Origin: Microbacterium terricola
GTDB lineage: Bacteria > Actinomycetota > Actinomycetes > Actinomycetales > Microbacteriaceae
Direction: 5' to 3'
Length of the DNA stretch: 64,000 nt
Assembly: GCF_027943945.1 (NCBI RefSeq)
Contig: NZ_AP027141.1
Location: 62,001-126,000 of the forward strand
Shown: positions 1 to 8,984 of the stretch, piece after piece
Layout of the letters: each line of letters starts with the position of its first letter
How positions within the stretch are numbered: the stretch's first letter is position 1
Translations under genes and position numbers: made by a program
The notes under the pieces: generated by a model
Database searches by the model: none
Seen by the model: the letters and a program-made list of their open reading frames with translations, nothing else
Told to the model about the DNA's origin: nothing

Positions 1-1
1 G

Positions 2-3000
2 CCCATCGATCCCTTCGCGGGCGGCATGGATGCTGACGGGCTGATCACCTTCGAGCTGCCCGACGACTTCGTGTTCGAACCGGGTGCGGAGCTCGTCGTG
101 ACGGCGAGCCTCGTCTTCCGGCAGACGCCCGAACCGGTCTCGCCCGGGGTCGAGGTCGGCAACGCGGTGTCGGTGAGCTCGGACCGCTACTTCGACACCT
201 GCGAGTTCACGACGCACGGCGATGCCACGACACCCACCACCGACGTACCGGCCTGCGCGTCGACGACCCAGGCGACGCCCCGAGCGGTCGGCCCGATCTC
301 CACGGTGAAGTCGGTGAAAGGCGTCGGCGCCGGCGTGGAGGGCGCCGCACCGGGTGACGCGAACTATGACGACCTCGGCGTGCTCGGGGTCAACGTCTCC
401 GACCCCGAGCGGTTCTGCGATGAGCCCAACGTCGGCGATGGCTACTACCTCACGCCGTGTGTGCCGCTCACGCGCCCCGGGGGCGTCGAGCAGTGGCGCC
501 TGCAGCTGACCAACGCGGGCAATGTGCCGGTGTCGACGATCGCCGCCATCGACGTGCTGCCGGGCGTCGGGGACACCGGTGTGACACTGCCAGGGCAGCG
601 CGGATCGCGCTGGCAGCCGACGTATCTCGGCAACCTCGTGACCTCGGGTCAGCTCAACGGCGCCACCCCGAGCGTCTGGTACTCCACCGTCGTGCCGAAT
701 CAGGCATGCAACGAAGCGGAGATCCAATACCTCACGGGCGGGATCTCGGCCGCGCTCGCCGCGTGCACCGACGAGGTCGTCAACCAGCGACCCAGCATGT
801 GGCAGCCCTACTCGAACGCGCTGCCGGCCGAGGTGCTCGCCGACATCCGCGCCCTGAGATTCTCGGTCACGTACGACGAGGGGCTCGAGCTCCAGCCGAA
901 TGCCACCGTCCAGGTGACCTTCCAGTCGCAGACGGCCTGGTCCAGCGAGCAGATCGAGCAGGACCCGAACGGCGTCGATCCGATCGCGTGGAACGGCGCG
1001 GCCGCCGGCTCGGTCGGGCAGACGCCCCTGGGCCAGGTCCAGAGCCCGGTCGTCGAGCCGCGCAAGGCCGGTGTCGCCCTGGCGACCGGCCAGCTGCAGT
1101 TCGAGAAGGCCGTCGAGGGACTGGACCCCGCCTGGGGTGTCGACGCGCCCGACGACTACGCCTTCACGCTGGCGTGCACCTCGGGCGGTGAACCGGTCAG
1201 CCTGGTCGGACCAGGTGGGGCGGACATGAGCCAGGTCCGTGTGGCGTCGGATGGCACGCCGCTGGCCTACAACGCCGGCACCGGGGAGTGGGGACAGGTC
1301 ACCCTGCCTCTGTACGCGGAGTGCACACTGACCGAAGACGCCGGCGACCCGAACTCGCAGGGGGCGATCGTCACCTACGACCCCGCGGGCGCGGAGGACG
1401 GCACCTCGGGTGCCGTCCAGGCGCTGCGGTTCGAGTACGCCGACAACATCGTCAACGCGCCGGCTGCAGACGACCCGGGCGAGGCGACGATCGCGGCGAC
1501 GAACACCTACGTGCCCGGCGGGTTCGAGATCACGAAGTCGATCGACGACGGCGGTGTGCGGGCGCCGATTGCGTACGAAGACACGTACGACTTCACCGCG
1601 CAGTGCACCTTCCTCGGACAGTCAGTGCTCGACGAGGAGTTCACCCTCTCGGAGGCCGACGGGTGGACCGAGGAGTTCGGAGATCTGCCGGCCGGAGCGG
1701 AGTGCACGGTCGAGGAGGTCGATCCGGGCGGAGCCGCATCGACGACGATCGTGGTGACCGAGGACGGTGTCGCCGGCGATGAGGAGACCGCCGCCTCGGT
1801 GGACTTCACAGTGCTGGCGTACGACGAGGGGGAGACGACGGCGCTGACGACGGTGGCGGTGACCAACGTCTACACGACCGGTTCCGTGCTGGTGACCAAG
1901 ACCATCGTGGACCCGGGTGGCTGGGGAACCGCGGACTTCACGGTGGAGATGACGTGCACGCTGGAGGGGGCGACCCCTGACCCGGTGTTCGAGGGGTCCT
2001 CGACGGTCAGTGCGGACAGCCCCGAGTGGCAGGTCGATGATCTGCCGACGGGTGCGGAGTGCGTGGTCACGGAGACGGAGAACGGCGGGGCGAACGCGAC
2101 GAGTCCGGATGTGACGGTGGTCGTCGGTGATGACGAGTCCGGGGTCGTGGAGGCGGAGATCACGAACACGTTCACGGTGGGCTCCCTCCGGGTGACGAAG
2201 GTCCTCGAGGGGGCGCCGGCGAATGCGCTGGATCCGGCGACCACGGATGAGTACGCGATCTCGCTGTCGTGCACGCGTGAGGTCAACGGGGTGCCGGATG
2301 TTCCGGTGGTGATTCCCGCTCCGGGAGCGGATCGCACGATCGTGGGGGCGGGTTCGGTGGTCTACGAGGGGCTGCCGACCGGGGCGGAGTGCACCGTGTC
2401 CGAGGATGACCCGGGGTTCGCCACCGGCGAGGTGCGGATCAGCCCTGATCCGGTCATGATCGGCGGGCCGGATGACGACCCGGTCGAGGTGACCGTCACG
2501 AACGTGTTCGAGAACGGTTCGCTGTCGGTCGTGAAGGCGTTCGACGCTCCGGACGGCTTCCCGACGCCCGACTCGTTCACGGCGACAGTCACCTGCACGT
2601 GGCAGGGCGCGGACGTGCCCCTCGCCGACGACGGGGCCATCACGATCGCCGGCGACGGCACACCGACGATCGTCGACGACATCCCGGTCGACTCCGTCTG
2701 CGAGATCGAAGAGGACGACTTCGGTCAGACGAGCGTGACCTATCTCCCTGCGCAGAGCATCGTCGTGGACGACCCCGATGCGCCGACCGAGGTCGCGATC
2801 GAGAACACGTACGAGTGGGCGTCGCTCGAGGTGGGCAAGCTCGTCGAGTCGGACTCGCCGTTCATCCCGACGCAGTTCGAGTTCCATGTGGTGTGCACCT
2901 TCCAAGACGGCACGCCGGTCGACGAGACGTTCTTCCTGGATGCGAACGAGACGGAGACGATCACCGAGATCCCCGCTCGGTCCGAGTGCACGGTCACGGA

Positions 3001-4696
3001 GACCGGCGAACGCGGCGCCGACAGCACGATCACCGAGGCCGATGTGCCCGGCGCCACTGGCGACCTCGCGCCGCAGATCGATCAGGCCACGCGCACCGTG
3101 GTGATCCCGGAGCTGCAGCCCGACAGCACCGCGGTCATCAACACCGTCACGTACACCAACCTCTACGACACGACGGCGGTGGTCCTGGTCAAGGAGTTCG
3201 CCGGCGCCGGTGCCGATCAGTTCGGACTCGACCAGGCGTTCGTCTTCAGTGTCACCTGCACCCTGGAAGGCGAGACGGTGCTCGACCGGCAGGTCGCCCT
3301 GAGCGCCGCGAACGGGTTCACCACGGCACTCACCGAGGTCGTCGCGGGGTCGGAGTGCACCGTGGTCGAGGACGACCTCCAGGGCGCGGACACCGTGGTG
3401 ATCGAGCCGAACGACGGCGAGGACACCACCGTCGGCGATGTCGTCATCCCCGCGGAGGGTGCGCTGGTGACGGTGACGGCGACGAACTGGTACCTCACCG
3501 GGTCGCTCGAAGTCACCAAGACCTTCGCCGGAGACGGAGTCGAGAAGTACGGCACCGACGACTTCGGCCTGAACCTGGCATGCCTGCGGGACGGCGAGGT
3601 GGTCGACATCCCCGATGGAGCCGACCGGGTCGTCAACGCGGGCGAGCCGGTCGCCGACTGGACGCACCTGCCCACCGGCGCCGAGTGCACGCTCACGGAG
3701 ACCGATGCCGGCGGCGCGAACTCCACGGCGATCCAGGACGAGAACGGTGACCCGGTGACGCTGGACGAGGATGGCGGCTACACCTTCGTCGTCACCACCG
3801 ACCCGACGATCCTCAGCGAGGACGACCAGGTGCAGCCCGCGCTCACCGTCGAGAACACCTTCAACCTCGCGCAGGTGTCGGTCTCCAAGACGGTCGACAA
3901 CGGCGGCGCCCTCGACATCGATGGCGAGCCGGTCGCCTACGGCCCCTTCGAGGTCACCCTCGCGTGCACCTGGAACGGACAGGACGTCACCGCCGCCGAG
4001 CCGATGGTGCGCACCATCGCAGATGGGGAGACCGTGACGTGGACGCAGCTGCCCGAGGCGGCCGACTGCACCATCGCGGAGACCGACACCATGGGTGCGG
4101 CGGCGACCACGGTGACGGTGACCCAGGCCGCTGTCACCGGCGATCCGCTCGTCGGGACGATCGCGGACCTCGATCCGCTCCCGAACGTGGATGCCGACGA
4201 CCAGACCTCGGTGGCGATCCTCAACCAGTTCCTCGATCCTCCGATCACGGTGCGGAAGGTGGTCGACGGAGGGGGTGCCGGTGAGTTCGGTGATCGCTCG
4301 TTCACCTTCGATGTGCGGTGTGTGCTGATCGATCCGTCGCATCCCGCTCCTGGCCTGCTGCTGCGCGACGGAAGGTACGAGGTCGGCGGGCCGATCGGGC
4401 CGCTGGTGACACGACTGCCCACCGGCGCGGAGTGCTCGATCACCGAGGTCGACACGGGAGGTGCCGACCGGACCACGATCACGATCAACGGTGTTCCGCT
4501 GACAGGTACGACGGCGACCACCGTCATCGGCAGCGTTCCTGTCGAGATCCTCGTGACGAACACCTTCGACGCACCGCTGCCCTCCACCGGCTTCGATGCT
4601 CGCGGAGTGTGGATCGCCGGAGGGGTGGCGGCGCTGCTGATCGTCGGCGGGCTCGTCGCGGTGCTCGTCGTCCGCCGTCGTCGTCGCACCGAGTGA
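2..4696 (+). CDS. Sortase-anchored surface protein with ten DUF5979 modules (5' end outside window)
   Basis: The reading frame is open from base 2, so the true start and signal peptide lie upstream; 1564 residues are visible. Residues 1 to about 355 look like an adhesin-type beta-rich stalk. Then come ten modules of roughly 100-125 residues, beginning near nt 1087, 1516, 1879, 2179, 2517, 2819, 3172, 3500, 3870 and 4241. Each has a first-strand Lys (as in VTK), a Cys-Thr-type strand, a second Cys in a motif like AECTVTE, and a closing Asn (TNTF/TNVY). That matches DUF5979, a Cna-B-like fold. LPSTG at residues 1526-1530, one hydrophobic helix and an RRRRR-type tail form a cell-wall sorting signal. 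The likely role is a long wall-attached adhesive fibre; the ligand is unknown. No sortase gene is in the window. Confidence 0.85.
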   Translation, partial: PIDPFAGGMDADGLITFELPDDFVFEPGAELVVTASLVFRQTPEPVSPGVEVGNAVSVSSDRYFDTCEFTTHGDATTPTTDVPACASTTQATPRAVGPISTVKSVKGVGAGVEGAAPGDANYDDLGVLGVNVSDPERFCDEPNVGDGYYLTPCVPLTRPGGVEQWRLQLTNAGNVPVSTIAAIDVLPGVGDTGVTLPGQRGSRWQPTYLGNLVTSGQLNGATPSVWYSTVVPNQACNEAEIQYLTGGISAALAACTDEVVNQRPSMWQPYSNALPAEVLADIRALRFSVTYDEGLELQPNATVQVTFQSQTAWSSEQIEQDPNGVDPIAWNGAAAGSVGQTPLGQVQSPVVEPRKAGVALATGQLQFEKAVEGLDPAWGVDAPDDYAFTLACTSGGEPVSLVGPGGADMSQVRVASDGTPLAYNAGTGEWGQVTLPLYAECTLTEDAGDPNSQGAIVTYDPAGAEDGTSGAVQALRFEYADNIVNAPAADDPGEATIAATNTYVPGGFEITKSIDDGGVRAPIAYEDTYDFTAQCTFLGQSVLDEEFTLSEADGWTEEFGDLPAGAECTVEEVDPGGAASTTIVVTEDGVAGDEETAASVDFTVLAYDEGETTALTTVAVTNVYTTGSVLVTKTIVDPGGWGTADFTVEMTCTLEGATPDPVFEGSSTVSADSPEWQVDDLPTGAECVVTETENGGANATSPDVTVVVGDDESGVVEAEITNTFTVGSLRVTKVLEGAPANALDPATTDEYAISLSCTREVNGVPDVPVVIPAPGADRTIVGAGSVVYEGLPTGAECTVSEDDPGFATGEVRISPDPVMIGGPDDDPVEVTVTNVFENGSLSVVKAFDAPDGFPTPDSFTATVTCTWQGADVPLADDGAITIAGDGTPTIVDDIPVDSVCEIEEDDFGQTSVTYLPAQSIVVDDPDAPTEVAIENTYEWASLEVGKLVESDSPFIPTQFEFHVVCTFQDGTPVDETFFLDANETETITEIPARSECTVTETGERGADSTITEADVPGATGDLAPQIDQATRTVVIPELQPDSTAVINTVTYTNLYDTTAVVLVKEFAGAGADQFGLDQAFVFSVTCTLEGETVLDRQVALSAANGFTTALTEVVAGSECTVVEDDLQGADTVVIEPNDGEDTTVGDVVIPAEGALVTVTATNWYLTGSLEVTKTFAGDGVEKYGTDDFGLNLACLRDGEVVDIPDGADRVVNAGEPVADWTHLPTGAECTLTETDAGGANSTAIQDENGDPVTLDEDGGYTFVVTTDPTILSEDDQVQPALTVENTFNLAQVSVSKTVDNGGALDIDGEPVAYGPFEVTLACTWNGQDVTAAEPMVRTIADGETVTWTQLPEAADCTIAETDTMGAAATTVTVTQAAVTGDPLVGTIADLDPLPNVDADDQTSVAILNQFLDPPITVRKVVDGGGAGEFGDRSFTFDVRCVLIDPSHPAPGLLLRDGRYEVGGPIGPLVTRLPTGAECSITEVDTGGADRTTITINGVPLTGTTATTVIGSVPVEILVTNTFDAPLPSTGFDARGVWIAGGVAALLIVGGLVAVLVVRRRRRTE

Positions 4697-4702
4697 GCGC
4701 CG

Positions 4703-4783
4703 GCTCGACGTCGACCACGGCTCCTACCCGTTCATCACCTCATCGTCATCGTCGGCGGCGGCGGCGGGCGGCGCGGCCAACGG
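4703..4783 (+). pseudogene. purA-derived relic (about 27 codons)
   Basis: Bases 4703-4747 match 12098-12142 inside purA at 43 of 45 positions. After a 9-nt insertion, 4763-4779 match 12149-12165 exactly. Read in the purA frame, the relic gives LDVDHGSYPFITSS, against [14 protein letters not shown] from residue 227 of the intact PurA. It starts 7 nt after the stop codon of the surface-protein gene. Its complementary strand supplies the stop codon and about the last 19 codons of the convergent Pr6Pr gene. No start or further PurA sequence is recognisable, so it is a fragment and not a gene. It may have arisen by ectopic duplication or by decay of a second purA copy; an assembly artefact should be excluded. 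Confidence 0.8.
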
Positions 4784-5485
4784 CCCCGCGCGCCATCGGC
4801 CCGCTGCGACGACGAGGAACCCGACGCCGACGATCGCGATCGCGATTCCCGCGATGTACCCCGCGACACCGAGGTATCCGCCGGTGACGAGATGGGGGTC
4901 GAGGAACGGGTACGGGTACCAGTACGGGTTCCCGGTCGCCGGCGCGACGATGAAGGGGGCGCGGATCAGCGTGTACACGGCCCATGCGATCGGGTAGACG
5001 GCGACGATGCCGACCGCGGACCACCGGACCGCCCGCCGTCGGGGCGCGACGAGCACGTCGATCAGCAGGATGACGGGCACGACGACGTGGAGCACCTCGT
5101 TCGACCAGGGCACTGTCACGCCCTGATCGAGCGCGACGCCGCGAAGCAGCGTGTTGTAGACGATGCCGGTCACGATCATGTAAGTGCTGACGCAGACGAG
5201 GGCGATCGCGAGTCCGTGTGGTTCGGCATCCGCATCCCGTCCGCGTCCCCACGCCCAGAACGCCGCGATCGCCAGGACGACGGCTGCGGCGATGTTCGAC
5301 TGGATCGTGAAGTAGCTGAGGAAGTTGGTGATGACGGTGGGGAGGTGCCCGGCGTGCGCGGTCTCGGCGACCAGTGCGCGTTCGACGGTGCGGACCAGCT
5401 GAGCGACGACCGCCGCTACGACCAGGCCCGTTGTCGCGATCCTCACGAACGGCCAGATGATGTCGATGCTCGTGCGGCGCGCCAT
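4724..5485 (-). CDS. Pr6Pr family membrane protein
   Basis: 253 residues with about six hydrophobic segments. It carries the family signature block SYFTIQSNI (about residues 52-60) and NEVLHVVVPV further on, which point to the Pr6Pr/FAR-17a-AIG1-like integral membrane family. Its biochemical role in bacteria is not established. The start is the ATG at 5485: a TAGGGT -10 box at 5493-5498 lies 7 nt upstream, overlaps the alternative GTG at 5494 and leaves no room for a Shine-Dalgarno, so the mRNA is probably leaderless. The C-terminal tail (alanine run, DDDD, EVMNG) is written on the antisense strand of the purA relic, so this end of the protein was probably rewritten recently. Confidence 0.75.
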   Translation of the reverse strand: MARRTSIDIIWPFVRIATTGLVVAAVVAQLVRTVERALVAETAHAGHLPTVITNFLSYFTIQSNIAAAVVLAIAAFWAWGRGRDADAEPHGLAIALVCVSTYMIVTGIVYNTLLRGVALDQGVTVPWSNEVLHVVVPVILLIDVLVAPRRRAVRWSAVGIVAVYPIAWAVYTLIRAPFIVAPATGNPYWYPYPFLDPHLVTGGYLGVAGYIAGIAIAIVGVGFLVVAAGRWRAGPLAAPPAAAADDDDEVMNG

Positions 5486-5517
5486 GTCCGTCACCCTAGC
5501 GAGGACGAGCCGCGGGT

Positions 5518-6273
5518 TCAGCGCGGCAGGCGGGGCACCGACTCCACGAGCGTGCGGGCGTAATCGGTCGTCGGCGCGGTGAGCAGCGACCGCGTCGGCC
5601 CGGACTCGACGACCCGGCCCGAGCGGAGCACCACGGTGTGCCCGCAGACCGCGGCGACGGCCCCCAGATCATGCGAGACCATGACGAGGGTGAGGCCGTT
5701 CTCCTCCCGCAGCCGCGCCAGCAGGTCGATGACCTGCACGCGGGTGGTGACATCCAGTGCGCTCACCGGCTCGTCGGCCAGCAGCACGCGCGGGCGGGAG
5801 ACGATCGCGCGGGCGATCGCGATGCGCTGACGCTGTCCACCGGAGAACTCGTGCGGGTACCGGGTCATCGTGTCGGGTGCGAGGCCGACGGAGGCGAGGG
5901 CCTCCGCGACGCGGGTGCGTGCTGCCGGCCCCTTCGCGATCCTCAGGGACCGCAGCGGCTCACCGACGGAGCGGTCGATGCGCTGACGTGGATCCAGCGA
6001 CGAGTACGGGTCCTGGAACACCGGCTGGACCGCAGTACGGAAGCGGCGCACGAGGGCGCGGTCGCGCAGGTTCAGGGGAGCCCCGTCGAACAGCACCTCA
6101 CCCTGCTGCGGCGCGGCGAGGCCGAGCAGGAGCCGCAGGATCGTCGACTTGCCCGCTCCCGACTCGCCGACCAGCCCCAGGCTCTCGCCTTCGCCGATCG
6201 ACAGCGAGATGTCGTCCAGGACGGTCTGCGGTCCGTACGAGAATCCGGCCGAGCGCAGTTCGAGAATGCTCAT
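5518..6273 (-). CDS. Peptide-type ABC transporter ATPase (second of two, OppF/DppF-like)
   Basis: 251 residues. Walker A is GESGAGKST (about residues 37-45), the Q-loop region is QPVFQDPYSSLDPR, the signature is FSGGQRQR, and Walker B is LLADEPVSALD followed by the H-loop VSHD. The QDPYSSLDPR segment is typical of the second ATPase of dipeptide/oligopeptide/nickel importers. The start overlaps the stop of the preceding ATPase by 4 nt. It is the last gene of a six-gene minus-strand operon (11234 to 5518). The usual C-terminal oligopeptide-transporter extension is missing, so the protein is short for an OppF. Confidence 0.88.
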   Translation of the reverse strand: MSILELRSAGFSYGPQTVLDDISLSIGEGESLGLVGESGAGKSTILRLLLGLAAPQQGEVLFDGAPLNLRDRALVRRFRTAVQPVFQDPYSSLDPRQRIDRSVGEPLRSLRIAKGPAARTRVAEALASVGLAPDTMTRYPHEFSGGQRQRIAIARAIVSRPRVLLADEPVSALDVTTRVQVIDLLARLREENGLTLVMVSHDLGAVAAVCGHTVVLRSGRVVESGPTRSLLTAPTTDYARTLVESVPRLPR

Positions 6274-7079
6274 GCGGTTCCTCCCTCGCCGTGGCCGGCC
6301 GCATCGAGCGCGGCGTCGAGTGCGCGTGCACTCGCCACGAGCGAGGCCGTGTACGGATGCTGGGGCTCACGCAGGACGCCCAGGACCTCGCCCTCCTCGA
6401 CCACGACGCCGTCGCGCATGACGATGATGCGCTGCACCATCCGCGCGACCACGGCCAGGTCGTGGCTGATGAACAGCAGGGTCATCCCCCGCTCGCGGAC
6501 GAGCCGCTCGAGCAGAGTGAGGACGCCATCCTGCACGGTGACGTCGAGCGCGGTGGTCGGCTCATCGGCGATCAGCAGACGGGGCTGCGCCGCCAGGGCG
6601 ACGGCGATCGCGACGCGCTGGCGCTGACCGCCGGAGAGCTCGTGGGGGAAGGCGCGCGCGACGCGCGGGTCGGGCAGGGCGACTTCTGCGAGCGCCGCGG
6701 CCACCGCGTCGGCCAACGCGCGTCCGCGCAGTCGAAGGTGACGGCGCAGCGGCTCGGCGATCTGCCGGCCGACCCGCATCAGCGGATCCAGCGCGGTGAG
6801 CGGCTCCTGGAACACGATCTGCGCCACTGGACCGCGCAGCTTTCGGAGAGAGGCGTCGGCGGCGCCGACGACCTCCTGGCCGTCGAGGCGGATCGATCCG
6901 GATGCGGTGAGCCCGTCGGGAAGCAGGCCCATCGCGGCCAGCGAGGTCAGCGACTTGCCTGAGCCGGACTCGCCGATGATGCCGAGGCGCTCGCCGGCGG
7001 GCAGGGTGAACGAGACGTCGCGGACCGGTGTGGACGTGGCGCTGCGCACGGACAGCCCGGACACTTCGAGGATGCTCAT
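6270..7079 (-). CDS. Peptide-type ABC transporter ATPase (first of two, OppD/DppD-like)
   Basis: 269 residues, start ATG at 7079 overlapping the upstream permease stop by 4 nt. Walker A is GESGSGKS, followed by the QIVFQEPLTALDP segment, the LSGGQRQR signature, Walker B LLIADEPTTALD and the H-loop ISHD. EPLTALDP is the usual form in the first ATPase of the peptide family, so with the downstream gene it should form the heterodimeric motor of one importer. The substrate cannot be read from the ATPases. Confidence 0.88.
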   Translation of the reverse strand: MSILEVSGLSVRSATSTPVRDVSFTLPAGERLGIIGESGSGKSLTSLAAMGLLPDGLTASGSIRLDGQEVVGAADASLRKLRGPVAQIVFQEPLTALDPLMRVGRQIAEPLRRHLRLRGRALADAVAAALAEVALPDPRVARAFPHELSGGQRQRVAIAVALAAQPRLLIADEPTTALDVTVQDGVLTLLERLVRERGMTLLFISHDLAVVARMVQRIIVMRDGVVVEEGEVLGVLREPQHPYTASLVASARALDAALDAAGHGEGGTA

Positions 7080-7960
7080 CGAGACCCTCGTCTCGTCGGG
7101 TCGGCGAACTCGCGGAGCCCGTCCGCCAGGAAGTTCACACCGAGCACCAGCGCGATGATCGCGATGCCGGGGGCGAGGGCGCCCACCGGCGCCGTGAGCA
7201 CCGTTCCCTGCGCCTCCTGCAGCATCCGTCCCCATGAGGCGTTGGGCGGGGGCGCGCCGAGCCCGAGGTACGAGAGGCTCGCCTCGGCGAGCACGGCGAC
7301 GCCGAACTGCAGTGCGAGACTCACCGCGAGGGTGGGCGCGATGTTCGGGAGGATGTGGCGGCCGACGATGCCGGGCAGCCGGGTGCCGCTCGTGCGGGCA
7401 GCGGTCACGAACTGCTCCTGCAGCACTCGCCGGGAGAGGATCCGGGTGAGCCGGGCGATGACGGCCGACATCGCGAGCCCGATGGCGAGGATCGCCGAGC
7501 CGAGTGAGGCACCCTGCACGGCGACGACCAGCATGGCGAGCAGCAGGACCGGGAAGGCGATGATGACGTCGAGCGTCGCCGAGACGGTGTCGTCGACCCA
7601 CGGCTTGGCGAGCGCAGCAGCGAGTCCGACGAGCGTGCCGAGCGTGCCGGCCAGCAGCACCGCCCCCGCGCCGACGGTGAGGGCGATCCGCGCGCCGGCC
7701 ATCAACTGCGACATCAGGTCGCGGCCCAGACGATCGGTGCCCAGCAGGTGCGCGCTTCCCGGCCCCTCGAGGCGGCCGCCGCTGATGTCGGAGAGCGGAT
7801 ACGGGAGCCAGAAGAGCGAGACGAGGGCGGTGACGACCACGATGCTGGTGAGGATCACGCCGATGACGAGAGTCGCGTGACCGCGGCGACGCGACGGTGC
7901 CGCGACCTCGACCAGCTGCTCGGCAGCGGTCTCGGGTTGGTTCCGTACGGGGGCGCTCAT
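7076..7960 (-). CDS. Peptide-type ABC transporter permease (DppC/OppC-like)
   Basis: 294 residues, ATG at 7960. A cytoplasmic N-terminal stretch of about 35 residues precedes the first membrane helix. HLLGTDRLGRDLMSQLMAGARIAL is the hallmark region of DppC-type permeases, and the EAA coupling loop follows in the sequence around RTSGTRLPGIVGRHILPN. About six transmembrane helices are visible. It overlaps its neighbours by 4 nt on both sides, consistent with translational coupling in a transporter operon. Confidence 0.88.
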   Translation of the reverse strand: MSAPVRNQPETAAEQLVEVAAPSRRRGHATLVIGVILTSIVVVTALVSLFWLPYPLSDISGGRLEGPGSAHLLGTDRLGRDLMSQLMAGARIALTVGAGAVLLAGTLGTLVGLAAALAKPWVDDTVSATLDVIIAFPVLLLAMLVVAVQGASLGSAILAIGLAMSAVIARLTRILSRRVLQEQFVTAARTSGTRLPGIVGRHILPNIAPTLAVSLALQFGVAVLAEASLSYLGLGAPPPNASWGRMLQEAQGTVLTAPVGALAPGIAIIALVLGVNFLADGLREFADPTRRGSR

Positions 7961-8919
7961 CGATTCCCCGAGACGCTCGTGCGCAGGCGCGGATCGATCA
8001 CGCGCTGCACGATGTCGGCGATGAAGCCGACGATGAGCACGAACAGAGTGCTGATCACGAGCACCCCCTGGATGTTCGCGTAGTCGTGCTGTTCGATGCC
8101 GGTGAGCAGCATGCTGCCGAGTCCGGGGAGGGTGAAGACGCTCTCGACCACCACGGCACCGAGCAGGGTCGTCGACAGCTCGATGCCCAGGATCGCGATG
8201 ACGGGGACCGCGCCGTTGCGCACGCCGTGACGCAGCAGCGCCTCGGTGAGGCCGGCGCCGCCCGCGCGGGCCGTCCGGATGTAATCGCTGCCCAGCACGT
8301 CGAGCGTCGCCGAGCGCACGTATCGGCTGATCGAGGCGCTCATGACGATCGCGATCGTGAGGATCGGCAGCGCGAGTGAGCGCAGGGCGTCGGCGGGGTC
8401 CTCCCAGTCGTCGCGGGGGAATCCGCCGGAGGGGAGCACGCCGAGCTGGAGTGCGAACACCCACACCACGATCACGCCGACCCAGAAGACCGGCACCGCG
8501 ACGCCGAGCTGCGAGAAGCCGGACAGGGCGATGCCGTACCAGCGGTCGGCCTTGACGGCGGCCGTGATGCCGATGATCAGCGCGAGCAGCAGAGCGAGGG
8601 TGAACGAGAGGAAGGCGAGGGGAAGGGTCACGCCCAGTCGCGACCCCACCTCCGGGCCGACGGGGCGTGAGCTGATGTACGAGTCACCGAGGTCACCGCT
8701 GAGCAGCTGGCCCGCCCAGGTCGCGAACTGCTGCACCAACGGCTGATCCGAGCCCACCTGGGCGCGCGCGGCCGCGATCTGCTCCTTGGTCGCGTCGATG
8801 GACAGCAGTGCGTTCGCGGGGTCGCCGGGGAGCAGTCGCAGGAGGACGAAGATCGCGATCATCGCGACCACGAGGGAGATCACGAGGAAGGCGGAACGGC
8901 GCAGCAGGTAGGGGAGCAT
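7957..8919 (-). CDS. Peptide-type ABC transporter permease (DppB/OppB-like)
   Basis: 320 residues, ATG at 8919 giving the standard MLPYLLRR start followed at once by the first membrane helix and LLPGDPANALL, the conserved periplasm-side motif of DppB proteins. A long extracytoplasmic stretch, then five more helices and an EAA loop near RTARAGGAGLTEALLRHGVRN follow. A strong hairpin (8938-8979) separates it from the binding-protein gene, whereas it overlaps the next permease gene by 4 nt. Confidence 0.88.
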   Translation of the reverse strand: MLPYLLRRSAFLVISLVVAMIAIFVLLRLLPGDPANALLSIDATKEQIAAARAQVGSDQPLVQQFATWAGQLLSGDLGDSYISSRPVGPEVGSRLGVTLPLAFLSFTLALLLALIIGITAAVKADRWYGIALSGFSQLGVAVPVFWVGVIVVWVFALQLGVLPSGGFPRDDWEDPADALRSLALPILTIAIVMSASISRYVRSATLDVLGSDYIRTARAGGAGLTEALLRHGVRNGAVPVIAILGIELSTTLLGAVVVESVFTLPGLGSMLLTGIEQHDYANIQGVLVISTLFVLIVGFIADIVQRVIDPRLRTSVSGNR

Positions 8920-8937
8920 ATGTGTCTCACAGGAAAA

Positions 8938-8979
8938 CGGCGGGTGCCGGGAACGACTGTACGTCCCCGGCACCCGCCG
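8938..8979 (-). terminator. 14-bp perfect hairpin between binding-protein and permease genes
   Basis: Arms 8938-8951 and 8966-8979 are perfectly complementary over 14 bp, with a 14-nt loop. On the coding strand the hairpin begins 5 nt after the stop codon of the binding-protein gene and ends 18 nt before the permease start. No clear U-run follows. It is therefore more likely a processing or 3'-end-protecting structure, or a partial terminator, that lets the binding protein be made in excess over the membrane subunits. Confidence 0.75.
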
Positions 8980-8984
8980 CCTTC

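Noticed and set aside
1622..4342. A 906-codon antisense open frame across the surface-protein gene
   Set aside because: It mirrors the GC-rich repeat gene, has no family motifs and is a typical high-GC shadow frame.
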